Shown one piece after another: positions 48,362 to 57,718 of a stretch of DNA of 64,000 nt. A program made the translations under genes and the position numbers. Position 1 is the first letter of the stretch, and each line of letters begins with the position of its first letter. This DNA comes from Pandoraea sp. (GTDB lineage: Bacteria > Pseudomonadota > Gammaproteobacteria > Burkholderiales > Burkholderiaceae): positions 62,001 to 126,000 of the forward strand of contig NZ_SCSK01000035.1 in assembly GCF_004297875.1 (NCBI RefSeq), in the 5' to 3' direction. The notes beneath the pieces were generated by a model. It saw only the letters and a program-made list of their open reading frames with translations. It was not told the origin of the DNA and did not search any database.

Positions 48362-49151
48362 CGAACTGCCGCTCTCGCCACTTACCGCCCTGCAGTTTTA
48401 TGCGACGGCGCCCTACCCGTGCAGTTATCTGGAGCAACGCACCGCCCGCTCGCAGGTTGCCACGCCGAGCCACCTGATCAATTCCGACGTCTACAGCGAA
48501 CTGGTACGCGCGGGCTTTCGCCGCAGCGGCATCTTCACCTACCGCCCATATTGCGACGGCTGCCGGGCATGCATCCCGGTACGCGTTCCCGTGCGTCAGT
48601 TCTCACCCAGCCGCATTCAACGCAGGATCTGGCGCCGCCACGCCGCGCTGCACGTGCTTGTCTGCGGCCTGCATTTCTCCGAGGAACACTACCAGCTGTA
48701 TATGCGCTATCAGGCGCGTCGCCATGCCGGCGGCGGCATGGATCACGATAGCCGCGAGCAATATGAACAGTTCCTGCTGCAAAGCCGTGTCAACTCCCGT
48801 CTGGTCGAATTTCGCGAACCGCCTGGGCGACCCGACGCCGGCACGCTGCGCATGGTCAGCATGATCGATATCCTGAGCGACGGTCTATCGTCCGTCTACA
48901 CATTTTTCGATCCCGACGTGACTCGGGTGAGCTACGGCACCTACAACATCCTGTGGCAAATCGAGCAAGCCCGCGCACTGGATCTACCCTACGTGTACCT
49001 TGGCTACTGGATTCGCGAAAGCAGCAAGATGCTCTACAAGTCGAACTTCCGGCCGCTCGAGGCACTGCTCGACGGACGCTGGCAGGCGTTCGCCTGCGAC
49101 GCTGCCGAGCCACCGCCGGCGGCGGCTCGGGCACCGGATACTCCCGCCTGA
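48345..49151 (+). CDS. bpt: Bpt aspartate/glutamate leucyltransferase (ATE family)
   Basis: A 268-residue protein of the arginyltransferase/Bpt family. It adds Leu to proteins starting with Asp or Glu. The N-terminal Cys-containing domain has [15 protein letters not shown] and [17 protein letters not shown]. The C-terminal GNAT-like domain has YFDPD-like [20 protein letters not shown] and [20 protein letters not shown]. The overlap with aat shows coupling; together they form the two branches of the bacterial N-degron pathway. Starts at 48345 and 48348 are both possible. Confidence 0.94.
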   Translation: MMTHPNELPLSPLTALQFYATAPYPCSYLEQRTARSQVATPSHLINSDVYSELVRAGFRRSGIFTYRPYCDGCRACIPVRVPVRQFSPSRIQRRIWRRHAALHVLVCGLHFSEEHYQLYMRYQARRHAGGGMDHDSREQYEQFLLQSRVNSRLVEFREPPGRPDAGTLRMVSMIDILSDGLSSVYTFFDPDVTRVSYGTYNILWQIEQARALDLPYVYLGYWIRESSKMLYKSNFRPLEALLDGRWQAFACDAAEPPPAAARAPDTPA

Positions 49152-49215
49152 GATTCCCGGGCGCCGGGCTGCCCCGCTACAATGGCGGCTTTCCTGCTTC
49201 CATCGCAACCCCATC

Positions 49216-50247
49216 GTGCTCTCATCGCTTTACCCCCTGGCCCGCCGGGCACTGTTTTGTCTCGACGCCGAGCAGGCGCATCACCTGACGCTCGGCGCGC
49301 TGCGCCAAGCGGAGCATCTGGGCCTTGGCAGCTTGCTCGGCGCCGCGGTACCAGATGACCCGCGCACGGTAATGGGCATTCGCTTCCCCAATCCGATTGG
49401 CCTGGCTGCCGGCCTCGACAAGGACGGTGCGTACATCGACGCGCTGGCGGCCCTGGGCTTCGGCTTCATCGAAGTCGGCACGGTAACGCCGCGGCCGCAG
49501 CCCGGCAATCCGCGACCCCGGATGTTTCGCCTGCCGCAGGCGCAGGCGCTGATCAATCGCATGGGTTTCAACAACGGCGGCGTCGAGCAATTCCTGCAGA
49601 ATGTGCAGTCGGCCCGGTGGCGCGGCCCGCTAGGTCTGAACATCGGCAAGAACGCCGACACGCCGATCGAGCGCGCCGCCGACGATTATCTTTACTGCCT
49701 GGAGCGCGTCTACCCGTTCGCCAGTTACGTGACGGTCAATATCTCCTCGCCGAACACCAAAAACCTGCGTCAGTTGCAGGGCGCGGGTGAGTTGGACACA
49801 TTGCTTGCCGCGCTCAAGGATAAGCAGCGTCGGCTGGCCGACCAGCACGCCCGCTACGTGCCCATCGCCCTGAAAATCGCCCCCGATCTCGACGACGAGC
49901 AGATCAAGGTGATTGCCGAGGCGCTGCTTCGCCATGGCATCGATGGCGTGATCGCCACCAATACCACGATCGACCGCGAAGCCGTAAAGACCCTGCCGCA
50001 CGCGGACGAAGCCGGCGGCCTGTCGGGCCGCCCGGTGTTCGAGCGCTCGAATCGCGTGATCCGGTCGCTGCACGCGGCACTCGGCGATGCGATCCCGATC
50101 ATCGGCGTGGGTGGCATCCTGAGCGGTGCGGATGCGCGCGCGAAGATCGACGCCGGCGCCAGTCTGGTGCAGATTTACAGTGGGCTGATCTATCGCGGTC
50201 CCGTGCTGGTCGCGGAATGTGCCGCGGCCCTTGCCGCTGGCGCCTGA
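49216..50247 (+). CDS. pyrD: Dihydroorotate dehydrogenase (quinone), class 2
   Basis: A 343-residue FMN enzyme of pyrimidine synthesis. The N-terminal amphipathic membrane-binding part ([20 protein letters not shown]) marks class 2. [44 protein letters not shown] (catalytic Ser region) and [20 protein letters not shown] are typical. The GTG start at 49216 lacks a clear Shine-Dalgarno but gives the normal N-terminus. The 64 bp gap after bpt may contain a weak promoter. Confidence 0.93.
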   Translation: MLSSLYPLARRALFCLDAEQAHHLTLGALRQAEHLGLGSLLGAAVPDDPRTVMGIRFPNPIGLAAGLDKDGAYIDALAALGFGFIEVGTVTPRPQPGNPRPRMFRLPQAQALINRMGFNNGGVEQFLQNVQSARWRGPLGLNIGKNADTPIERAADDYLYCLERVYPFASYVTVNISSPNTKNLRQLQGAGELDTLLAALKDKQRRLADQHARYVPIALKIAPDLDDEQIKVIAEALLRHGIDGVIATNTTIDREAVKTLPHADEAGGLSGRPVFERSNRVIRSLHAALGDAIPIIGVGGILSGADARAKIDAGASLVQIYSGLIYRGPVLVAECAAALAAGA

Positions 50248-50286
50248 GATGTCGTGAGAGCGGGCAGCGGCGGTTATATCGAAATA

Positions 50287-50296
50287 ATGAATTCAT
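50287..50296. promoter_or_regulatory. Palindrome ATGAATTCAT upstream of the amino-acid binding protein
   Basis: A perfect 10-bp palindrome flanked by GAAAT and ATTTC, giving a near-complete 21-bp dyad with one extra base. It lies in the A/T-rich promoter region 84-100 bp upstream of the binding-protein gene. Possible regulator site. Confidence 0.35.
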
Positions 50297-50340
50297 ATTT
50301 CAAATTCAATAGCCTCAGCACTATGATGCATCCCTGTCAT

Positions 50341-50356
50341 CCGACCGTTCGGTCGG
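50341..50356. promoter_or_regulatory. Inverted repeat CCGACCG-TT-CGGTCGG, operator candidate
   Basis: A perfect 7-bp dyad with a two-base spacer, 24 bp before the start of the binding-protein gene and just before its AAGGAG. The ACCGTTCGGT core resembles sites bound by TetR-type repressors. No TetR gene is in the window, so the regulator would be elsewhere. Confidence 0.4.
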
Positions 50357-50379
50357 AATAACGTCATAAGGAGTCTTGC

Positions 50380-51177
50380 ATGTCAAAACTAATCAAAGCA
50401 CTGCTGCTCGCCAATCTCCTGTGCGTCGCCCTGCTCGGCACCGCCAGCGCGCATGCTGAAGACCTGCTGAGCGCCGTCAAGCAGCGCGGCGTATTGCGCA
50501 TTGGCCTGGAGGGCACCTACCCGCCGTTCGACTATCGCGGCCCGGACGGCAAGCTCGAAGGCTTCGATGTAGATGTGGCCAAGGCCGTTGCCGCCAAGCT
50601 CGGCGTGAAGCCGCAATTCATCACCACGGAATGGAGCGGCATCATTGCCGGCTTGCAGGCGGGCAAGTTCGACGTCATCGTCAATCAAGTGGCGATCACG
50701 CCGCAGCGCCAGCAAGTGCTCGATTTCAGCCAGCCATACGCTTACTCGGCGGCACAGTTGATCCAGCGCAAGGACGACACGCGGCAATTCAAGTCGCTCG
50801 AGGATCTCAAAGGCAAAAAACTCGGCGTGAGCCTGGGCAGCAATTACAACCAGTTGGCCAACTCCGTGCCGGGTATCGACGTCAAGACCTACCCGGGGGC
50901 TCCCGAATATTTGCGTGATCTGGCCGACAAGCGCCTCGACGCGGCCCTCAACGATCGGCTGATGCTGGCGTATCTGATCAAGACCTCGCAGCTGCCGCTG
51001 CGTGCCGGCGCGTTGGTCAAAGGCGGCGGTGAAGCGGTCGGCATCCCTTTCCGCAAGGGCAACCCGGAGTTCGCCAAAGCCATCGACGCTGCGCTCAGCT
51101 CGCTCAAACAGGACGGCACGCTGAAAAAACTGTCGCTGCACTGGTTCGGCCAGGACACCAGCAAGCCGACCAACTAA
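50380..51177 (+). CDS. Amino-acid ABC transporter, periplasmic binding protein
   Basis: A 265-residue family-3 solute-binding protein. The signal peptide starts MSKLIKALLLANLLCVALLG and ends near ASAHA. The mature protein has RGVLRIGLEGTYPPFDYRG, ITTEWSGIIAGLQAGKFDVI, LKGKKLGVSLGSNYNQLANS and KDGT-like LKQDGTLKKLSLHWFG. It delivers a polar amino acid, possibly cystine, to the permease encoded next. AAGGAGTC precedes the ATG. A hairpin lies between it and the permease gene. Confidence 0.9.
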   Translation: MSKLIKALLLANLLCVALLGTASAHAEDLLSAVKQRGVLRIGLEGTYPPFDYRGPDGKLEGFDVDVAKAVAAKLGVKPQFITTEWSGIIAGLQAGKFDVIVNQVAITPQRQQVLDFSQPYAYSAAQLIQRKDDTRQFKSLEDLKGKKLGVSLGSNYNQLANSVPGIDVKTYPGAPEYLRDLADKRLDAALNDRLMLAYLIKTSQLPLRAGALVKGGGEAVGIPFRKGNPEFAKAIDAALSSLKQDGTLKKLSLHWFGQDTSKPTN

Positions 51178-51202
51178 ACGACTCGTTCTTCGCAGTACCC
51201 CG

Positions 51203-51236
51203 TTTCGGCCCCCTTGCGGGGCTGAAATCATTTTAT
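51203..51236 (+). terminator. Hairpin between binding-protein and permease genes
   Basis: TTTCGGCCCC (51203-51212) and GGGGCTGAAA (51218-51227) form a 10-bp stem with one wobble, followed by TCATTTTA. It looks like a partial terminator that would make more binding protein than permease, a common arrangement in ABC operons. Confidence 0.6.
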
Positions 51237-51275
51237 GATGGCGCTTTTTACCGGCGCGGTTCGCGCGCTTTTTTC

Positions 51276-51935
51276 ATGCATCCTTACGATCTGATTGTTC
51301 AGTCCCTGCCGGTCTTGCTGCTGGGCGCGGCGATTACCGTCAAGTTTGCCTTGTGGTCGATGTTGTTCGGCCTGATGATCGGCGTCATCGTCGCGTTGAT
51401 GGGCATCGGCAAGCGGCGCTGGCTTCAGCATATCGCCCGGGCTTACGTGAGCATCATGCGCGGCACGCCGCTGCTGGTGCAGATCTTCGTGGTCTATTAC
51501 GGTCTGCCCAGCATTGGCCTGTCGCTTGACCCGACGCCGGCGGGCATCCTGACCTTGAGCCTGAACGTCGGCGCCTATCTGTCGGAGAGCATGCGCGGCG
51601 CGATCCTGGGCATTCCCCAGGGGCAATGGCTGGCCGCCTATAGCCTGGGGCTGACGCATCGCCAAACGCTGCGATACGTGGTCGGAGCGCAAGCCCTGCG
51701 CCTGGCGGTGCCGAGCCTGGGCAACAGCCTGATAAGCCTGATCAAGGACACGTCGCTCGTGTCGGTGATTACCGTCACGGAGTTACTGCGCAGCGCCCAG
51801 GAAGTGATCGCAGCGACCTATCAGCCGCTGCCGCTCTACTTGGCGGCCGCCGCCATCTACTGGGTATTGAGCACGGGGCTGGCCTGGGTTCAGCGACGCG
51901 TAGAACAGCGCCTGGCCCTGCCGGGCAAGCACTGA
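51276..51935 (+). CDS. Amino-acid ABC transporter permease
   Basis: A 219-residue HisM/YecS-type inner-membrane permease. It has about five helices, SIMRGTPLLVQIFVVYYGLP, and the EAA loop GAQALRLAVPSLGNSLISLI that contacts the ATPase. It lies downstream of its binding protein. No ATP-binding gene follows, because the next gene is lutB on the other strand. The transporter must borrow an ATPase encoded elsewhere. Confidence 0.9.
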   Translation: MHPYDLIVQSLPVLLLGAAITVKFALWSMLFGLMIGVIVALMGIGKRRWLQHIARAYVSIMRGTPLLVQIFVVYYGLPSIGLSLDPTPAGILTLSLNVGAYLSESMRGAILGIPQGQWLAAYSLGLTHRQTLRYVVGAQALRLAVPSLGNSLISLIKDTSLVSVITVTELLRSAQEVIAATYQPLPLYLAAAAIYWVLSTGLAWVQRRVEQRLALPGKH

Positions 51936-51952
51936 CGCGAACGCCGCCGGGC

Positions 51953-53374
51953 TCAGAGCGAGCGAGGCCTGCCAGGGCGGCGCTCGCGCACCATCTGGCG
52001 AAATGTCCGGCCGGAAGGCGCCGGCATTTCGCGGGTGTTGGTCCAACCCGCAGCCAGCGGCAGGCGGCTGATCGATTGCCGCTCACGCCCCAGCCATTTG
52101 AGCACGCGGGCGCCCGCACCGGTCACCGCGGCGTAGAGTTTGGGCCGGCGCGCCATGAAGCCCCATGCCGCCAGGCCAAAGCGCTCCTGCCATGGACGCA
52201 ACTTGCGCTCCATCTGTCGCTCACGCAGTTTGCGCAACAGATCCGAGATGGGGATGCCAACCGGACAAACCCGATTGCACTCGCCGCAAAGGGTTGCAGC
52301 TTGGGGCAAATCAATGGCCTTCTCCAACCCGACGTAGCTGGGCGTCAATACCGAACCCATCGGCCCGGGATAGACCCAGCCATAAGCGTGCCCCCCGATC
52401 TTCTGATAAACCGGGCAGTGATTCATGCAGGCGCCGCAACGGATACAACGCAACATTTCCTGGAATGCCCCGCCAATCAAACCGGTACGTCCGCCGTCGA
52501 CCAGCACGAAATACATGTGTTGGGGACCATCCTGCTCCCCTGCCGCGCGCGTGCCGGTCAGCAGCGAGAAGTAATTCGACGTGGATTGCCCGGTGGCCGA
52601 GCGCGGCAGCAAGCGCATTGCCGTGGCCAGATCCTCCAGCGTCGGCAGTACCTTCTCGATGCCGGTCACGGCAACGTGCACCTGCGGCATGATGGTACAC
52701 ATGCCTTCGTTCCCCTCGTTGGTCACCACCGCGACCGATCCGGTCTGAGCAATCAGAAAGTTGCCGCCGGTCACACCCATGTCGGCTGACAGGAATTGCG
52801 GGCGAAGCACTTCGCGCGCCTCGCGGGTCATCGCCGGGATTTCCGTTTGACGCGGACGGTGATGGGTTCTGGCGAACAGATCGGCAATTTCCTCTTTGTC
52901 CTTGTGCACCACCGGCGCAATGATGTGACTCGGCGGCTCATTGTCGTTGATCTGCAGGATATATTCGCCCAGATCCGTCTCGATCGACTGTACGCCCATA
53001 TCGGCGAGCACGCGATTCAGATTCATTTCCTCGGTCACCATCGACTTCGTCTTGATGACCTTCTTGACATCGTGCTTCCTGGCGATCTCGGCCACCAGCC
53101 GGGCGGCCTCCTGCGCGGTTTCGGCGAACAGCACCGTTGCCCCGCGGCGCGTTGCCTCACGCTCGAAGATTTCGAGCCAGACGTCGAGATTCTCCAGGCC
53201 GCGATCGCGCCGCTCCTTGAGCGCGGCACGCGTGGCCTCGAAATCGATATGCCGGACCGCCTCGGCGCGCGCCGAAACGAATTTGGTCGACAGCTTCTTG
53301 AGGTTGTTCTGAAGGCGCTGGTCCGCCAGCTTCTGGCCGGCGCGGGCCTTGAACTGCATCGACTGTACTTGCAT
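51953..53374 (-). CDS. lutB: Lactate utilisation iron-sulfur protein LutB
   Basis: A 473-residue LutB/YkgF-type protein. A LUD domain fills the first 290 residues (KTKSMVTEEMNLNRVLADMG, GNFLIAQTGSVAVVTNEGNE). The ferredoxin-like cluster motifs CIRCGACMNHCP and CGECNRVCPVG follow, and the C-terminus is basic. With LutA and LutC it forms an L-lactate oxidising complex in other bacteria. It lies 78 bp downstream of lutA in the same orientation. lutC is absent from the neighbourhood. Confidence 0.9.
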   Translation of the reverse strand: MQVQSMQFKARAGQKLADQRLQNNLKKLSTKFVSARAEAVRHIDFEATRAALKERRDRGLENLDVWLEIFEREATRRGATVLFAETAQEAARLVAEIARKHDVKKVIKTKSMVTEEMNLNRVLADMGVQSIETDLGEYILQINDNEPPSHIIAPVVHKDKEEIADLFARTHHRPRQTEIPAMTREAREVLRPQFLSADMGVTGGNFLIAQTGSVAVVTNEGNEGMCTIMPQVHVAVTGIEKVLPTLEDLATAMRLLPRSATGQSTSNYFSLLTGTRAAGEQDGPQHMYFVLVDGGRTGLIGGAFQEMLRCIRCGACMNHCPVYQKIGGHAYGWVYPGPMGSVLTPSYVGLEKAIDLPQAATLCGECNRVCPVGIPISDLLRKLRERQMERKLRPWQERFGLAAWGFMARRPKLYAAVTGAGARVLKWLGRERQSISRLPLAAGWTNTREMPAPSGRTFRQMVRERRPGRPRSL

Positions 53375-53452
53375 CGCGTTTCACCAAAAAAGGCTATGGG
53401 GCTGTTCTGATTTCGTGCGGCGACGTGTGGCGCGCCGACGAATAGCGCTGAG

Positions 53453-54184
53453 TCATTTGTCCGCTCGGCCGGCGAGCACCTCGGCGATGTGCAGTACCCG
53501 CGTGGTACGGTCGCCCGTGCGGCGCAGCCGGCCCTCGATGTTCAGGATGCAGCCGAGATCGCCGAGCACCACGGCCTGGGCTCCGCTCGCTTTGATATTG
53601 GCGCATTTCTCGTCGACAATGGCCGTCGAAATATCGCCATACTTAAGCGCGAAAGTACCGCCAAAACCGCAGCATGCCTGGCAATCCTTCATCTCCGTCA
53701 AGGTCACCCCTGGCAGCAGGCCGAGCAAGGCGCGCGGTTGCGCCTGCACCCCCAGTTCCCGCAAGCCGGAACAGGAGTCGTGGTAAGTGACTTCGCCGCT
53801 GAAGGTACCGGGCACCTTGTCGAGCTTCAGCACATTGACCAGAAAATCCGTCAGCTCATACACGCGGGGTTGCAGCCGTTCGAAGCGCCCCATCAATTCG
53901 GGGTCGTCGCGCAGCAGGTCGCCGTAATGCGCCTTGATCATGCCCCCGCAGGAGCCCGAGGGCACCACCACGTAGTCGAATTCCTCAAACTCGTCCAGGA
54001 ATTTTTGCGCCAGATCACGCGCGATGCTGCGCTCTCCCGAGTTGTAGCCGGGCTGACCGCAGCACGTTTGAGTCTCGGGCACGACCACCTCGCAGCCGGC
54101 CGATTCCAGTAAATCCAGCACTGACATGCCGATTTCCGGCCGCATCAGGTCAATCAGGCAGGTAACGAATAAGCCGACACGCAT
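53453..54184 (-). CDS. lutA: Lactate utilisation protein LutA (cysteine-rich domains)
   Basis: A 243-residue protein with two CCG cysteine-rich domains (ETQTCCGQPGYNSGE and CQACCGFGGTFALKYGDIS), the LutA/YkgE layout. It is the likely electron-transfer partner of LutB. The ATG at 54184 (MRVGLFVTCLIDLMRPEIGM) gives the standard N-terminus; the longer frame to 54244 does not. It is divergent from the IclR gene, which probably regulates it. Confidence 0.9.
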   Translation of the reverse strand: MRVGLFVTCLIDLMRPEIGMSVLDLLESAGCEVVVPETQTCCGQPGYNSGERSIARDLAQKFLDEFEEFDYVVVPSGSCGGMIKAHYGDLLRDDPELMGRFERLQPRVYELTDFLVNVLKLDKVPGTFSGEVTYHDSCSGLRELGVQAQPRALLGLLPGVTLTEMKDCQACCGFGGTFALKYGDISTAIVDEKCANIKASGAQAVVLGDLGCILNIEGRLRRTGDRTTRVLHIAEVLAGRADK

Positions 54185-54370
54185 CGCAACATCCCGTGAG
54201 GAAAACAATGCGTCATTATAGGCTCCGATCCCCGGTACAAACATGCATTACGGCCGCAGTTTGGCCCGGCCACGGGCGCGCGGAGCCACGGCGGACGATT
54301 CCTTGCTTGGGCATTTTTCACAATATGATATAGAATGTCACGCATTATTTCTCGTCCTTCCCGGCTCCCC

Positions 54371-55222
54371 ATGAAAGACGTCAGTCAAGAATCCCGCACA
54401 TCCATTCAAGTGATCGAACGCATGATGCGACTGCTCGACGCGCTTGCCTCGCATGCGGACCCCGTCAGCCTCAAAGAACTGGCCCTGGCAACCGAGCTGC
54501 ACCCGTCGACCGCGCATCGGATCCTCAACGATATGGTGACTTGCCGTCTCGTCGACCGTTCCGACCCCGGCACCTACCGGCTCGGCATGCGCCTGCTGGA
54601 GCTGGGCAACTTGGTCAAGGAGCGGCTGTCGGTGCGCGATGCCGCACTTCAGCCCATGCGCGGCCTGCATCGGCTGACCGGCCAAACGGTCAACCTTTCG
54701 GTACGGCAGGGCGACGAAATCGTCTACATCGAACGCGCATACAGCGAGCGCTCCGGCATGCAGGTGGTACGCGCCATTGGCGGTCACGCGCCGCTGCATC
54801 TGACCTCCGTGGGCAAGCTGTTTCTGGCCGCTGACGAAACCGCGAGGGTGCGCGCCTACGCCACGCGCACCGGGCTGTCGGGCCACACCAGCAACAGCAT
54901 CACCGATCTCGGCAAGCTCGAGCGCGAACTCAGTTCCGTACGTAGCCATGGTTACGCGCGCGACAACGAAGAGCTCGAGTTGGGCGTGCGCTGTATCGCT
55001 GCCGGGATTTACGACGACGGCGGCAAGCTCGTCGCCGGCCTCTCGCTGTCGGCACCGGCCGACCGCATGCAGGACGCCTGGCTGGCCAGTCTCAACGAAA
55101 CCGCCGTGCAGATCTCGCAGGCATTGGGTTTCAAGCGCCCCCCTGCCGGCGACGGCCAGGCAAAAACCGATTTCGCGGGCAGCACCTTGCGAACGGCTGC
55201 GGCAGCACAGGCCGGCGAGTAA
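54371..55222 (+). CDS. IclR-family transcriptional regulator
   Basis: About 283 residues. A winged helix-turn-helix (SLKELALATELHPSTAHRIL, then RLVDRSDPGTYRLG) is followed by an effector domain (TGQTVNLSVRQGDEIVYIER, LTSVGKLFLA, YARDNEELELGVRCIAAGIY). IclR proteins respond to small carboxylic acids, and this one is divergent from lutA-lutB, so it may control lactate use (inference). A TATGAT -10-like box at 54324-54329 suggests transcription begins near 54336, favouring the ATG at 54371 over an in-frame ATG at 54335. Confidence 0.85.
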   Translation: MKDVSQESRTSIQVIERMMRLLDALASHADPVSLKELALATELHPSTAHRILNDMVTCRLVDRSDPGTYRLGMRLLELGNLVKERLSVRDAALQPMRGLHRLTGQTVNLSVRQGDEIVYIERAYSERSGMQVVRAIGGHAPLHLTSVGKLFLAADETARVRAYATRTGLSGHTSNSITDLGKLERELSSVRSHGYARDNEELELGVRCIAAGIYDDGGKLVAGLSLSAPADRMQDAWLASLNETAVQISQALGFKRPPAGDGQAKTDFAGSTLRTAAAAQAGE

Positions 55223-55276
55223 AGCGCCGGTCGGGAATCTCTTTGCCGCCCGCGCGAAACCGTGCCCCGCGGCAAA

Positions 55277-55308
55277 TGAAAAAACGCTCCCGAGGGAGCG
55301 TTTTTTCA
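55277..55308. terminator. Bidirectional intrinsic terminator
   Basis: A perfect 15-bp stem: TGAAAAAACGCTCCC (55277-55291) and GGGAGCGTTTTTTCA (55294-55308) around GA. A and T runs on both sides serve the convergent IclR and endopeptidase genes. Confidence 0.93.
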
Positions 55309-55332
55309 TGGCATCAGATGCCGGCGGCCGGC

Positions 55333-56523
55333 TTAGAGCGCGCGTTGCACATTCGCGACTTGAGTGGTCGTGGCGGCCGGCTGGTTGCCAGCGGTGCGCA
55401 GTGCCGCGCTGCCACCGCCGTCAAGCAGCCACTGGCGAACTCGCGCAGCGTCGGCAAAACGCGAATATCGGCCGGTCGAGTCAAGCAGCACGATAATGAC
55501 CGGCCGACCGTGCACGACGGCCTGCATCACAAGGCACTGCCCCGCCTCATTGATGAAGCCGGTTTTCTGCAGGCCGATCTGCCAGCCCGGATGCCCCACC
55601 AGATGATCGGTGCTGACGTAGTGGAGGTTTTTCCTGCCGGTGTTGACGTCGTAGCTCTTGTCGGTCGAGAACTCGCGGATCAGCGGGTACTGATATGCGG
55701 CCTTGATCATCTTGACCAGATCGCGGGCGCTCGACACGTTCTGGCTCGATAGTCCGGTCGGATCGTTGAAATGGGTATCGTTCATCCCGAGTTCACGCGC
55801 CTTGCGGTTCATCGCCGCGATAAAGGCCGGGCGTCCGCCCGGGTAGTAGCGACTCAGCGCCGCCGCTGCTCGGTTTTCAGAGGCCATCAGCGCAATGTGC
55901 AGCATATCGGCGCGATTCAGGCGCGACCCGACCGACAGGCGAGAGCCAGTGCCCTTTTCGTAATCACGGTCATCGGCCGTGACTTCCATCGTCTGGGTGA
56001 GCGGAATGTGCGCGTCGAGCGACACCATGGCCGTCATCAATTTTGAGATCGATGCGATCGGCCGAACCATGGACGACTGCTTGTCATACAGCACTTCCGC
56101 GGTGTTTTCGTCGACTACCAATGCTTCCTGCGAACGCAACGCGAGAGCTTGCGGCAGCCCGTCATGCAAGCCGTAGGCACGGCCCGGCGAGAGGTGTTCC
56201 GGCCGGAAATTGACCTTGCGGTAGCTGGTCACGATATGGCGTTGCCCGCCGCGATAGACGACTCGCTTGACGGCCACGCGCTTGACGACGGTGGGGCGGC
56301 TCGACAGCGTGCGCTCGACGCGATGCTGTTTGAGCGTCGCGTGCTTGATGGCGGTGTGATGCAAGCAGGCCCGCTTCTGGGCAGGGCTCAAGCGGGATTG
56401 CTTGCTCGAGCATGCGACAGGCCGGGCGTACGCCGCGGTGCCGACAGCGAGTGTGGCCGCCACCATGGCAGCCCCCCACAGGGCGCGACGGCACAAACGA
56501 GAGAACAGGTCGAATGAAAACAT
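55333..56523 (-). CDS. D-alanyl-D-alanine endopeptidase (PBP7-like, S11 family)
   Basis: A 396-residue periplasmic serine peptidase. A signal peptide (about 1-32, ending YARPVA region) is followed by a basic, Arg/Lys/His-rich segment of about 90 residues absent from E. coli PBP7. The catalytic domain has SISK (Ser158 to Lys161), SEN in LMASENRAAAAL, and KTG in GLQKTGFINEAG. It trims peptidoglycan cross-links. The start at 56523 is the first ATG giving a signal peptide; the longer frame begins with TTG. The basic segment may bind the envelope (inference). Confidence 0.9.
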   Translation of the reverse strand: MFSFDLFSRLCRRALWGAAMVAATLAVGTAAYARPVACSSKQSRLSPAQKRACLHHTAIKHATLKQHRVERTLSSRPTVVKRVAVKRVVYRGGQRHIVTSYRKVNFRPEHLSPGRAYGLHDGLPQALALRSQEALVVDENTAEVLYDKQSSMVRPIASISKLMTAMVSLDAHIPLTQTMEVTADDRDYEKGTGSRLSVGSRLNRADMLHIALMASENRAAAALSRYYPGGRPAFIAAMNRKARELGMNDTHFNDPTGLSSQNVSSARDLVKMIKAAYQYPLIREFSTDKSYDVNTGRKNLHYVSTDHLVGHPGWQIGLQKTGFINEAGQCLVMQAVVHGRPVIIVLLDSTGRYSRFADAARVRQWLLDGGGSAALRTAGNQPAATTTQVANVQRAL

Positions 56524-56697
56524 TTTTAGCGGCTTTGGGTTGGCGGCGATACTTTGTTGGAAAGTGTAGTTAATGTCCAAAAAATTAGCAATATGAAATA
56601 CTTAGATTCAATACTTAAACCCGCCTCTAGAAATTTTTGGCAAAGCGCCATGGCAAGCGGTCATTACGCCAATTCCGCCACAAAACGCCACATCCCG

Positions 56698-57411
56698 TCA
56701 CTCCATAAACGTGACCCAGCCGGCCAGCGGCTCTCGTTCGGTCGCCAATTGGTTTTCCACCGCCGTTTTGTCTTCGTAGCCGAGCGACATTCCGCACACG
56801 ACCATTTGCTCCGGCGGCAGCGCCAGGTATTCAGCGATGATGCGATGAAATTGCGTGAAGGCCGCTTGCGGGCAGGTATCGAGGCCGCGGGCGCGGGCCG
56901 CGATCATCAGATTCTGCAAAAACATGCCGTAATCGAGCCAGCTGCCCTGCTCCAGCACGCGATCGATCGTAAAAATCATGCCGACCGGCGCATCGAAGAA
57001 GCGATAATTGCGGCCGTGCTGACGATGCATTTGAAGTTTGTCGGCTTTGCCGATGCCGAGCAATCCGTACAAGTCCCAGCCGATCTTGCGCCGTCGCCCC
57101 TGATACGGTTCGACCCATTGGCGCGGATAATAGGCGTATTCCTCGACGTGCGACTTGCTCATTTCGGGGTCGTCGTGCGCCGCCTGCAGGCGCTTGACCA
57201 GTTCGTCCTTGGCCGCACCCTCGAGCACCGTCACCCGCCACGGTTGAATATTGCTGCCGGATGGCGCCCGGCTCGCCAGTTCCAGAATTTCCATGACCGT
57301 CTCGCGCGGCACGGGTGTCGGCAAAAAGGCCCGAACGCTACGGCGCGAACGCAGCGCATCATCCACGATACGGGTCATCTCAGGCGCAGGGATTTGAGTC
57401 ATGGTCGTCAT
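56698..57411 (-). CDS. Nitroreductase-family oxidoreductase
   Basis: A 237-residue FMN-dependent nitroreductase. The FMN-site RSRRSVRAFLPTPVPRETVM at the N-terminus, ASRAPSGSNIQPWRVTV, FDAPVGMIFTIDR and GLDTCPQAAFTQFH are family signatures, and VVCGMSLGYED is typical of the C-terminus. Such enzymes reduce nitro groups, quinones or flavins with NAD(P)H; the natural substrate is unknown. Starts at 57411 and 57402 are both possible. Confidence 0.88.
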   Translation of the reverse strand: MTTMTQIPAPEMTRIVDDALRSRRSVRAFLPTPVPRETVMEILELASRAPSGSNIQPWRVTVLEGAAKDELVKRLQAAHDDPEMSKSHVEEYAYYPRQWVEPYQGRRRKIGWDLYGLLGIGKADKLQMHRQHGRNYRFFDAPVGMIFTIDRVLEQGSWLDYGMFLQNLMIAARARGLDTCPQAAFTQFHRIIAEYLALPPEQMVVCGMSLGYEDKTAVENQLATEREPLAGWVTFME

Positions 57412-57678
57412 TGGTGGAAATATTGGAATTTTTGACGCGCCTATGCGGAATTTTCCAGGCGTGGCAGGTTTCGAGCCCGGTCTTCACGACGCTGCGGCCC
57501 ACTGGCGGTCAGCCGCCAAGTTGCGATGTTATCACCGTCGTGCACCATCGACATGCACAGCACCAAGGATCGGCGTGCCACCGACAAATGCCGCGCTGCC
57601 ACCGGGGCGCAGCAGCCCATGTTGCAATCAACTGATTATTAATGAATTTTAATCAATGTTGCTCTGCACAAAAAATAC

Positions 57679-57706
57679 TTGACATCAGGAATCTTTACTA
57701 TAAACT
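57679..57706 (+). promoter_or_regulatory. Sigma-70 promoter of the phasin gene
   Basis: A perfect -35 TTGACA (57679-57684) is followed by TAAACT (57701-57706) after 16 bp. The strong -35 fits the high expression expected of a phasin. The leader to the ATG at 57834 is about 120 nt. Confidence 0.6.
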
Positions 57707-57718
57707 TGCATTTGTGCA

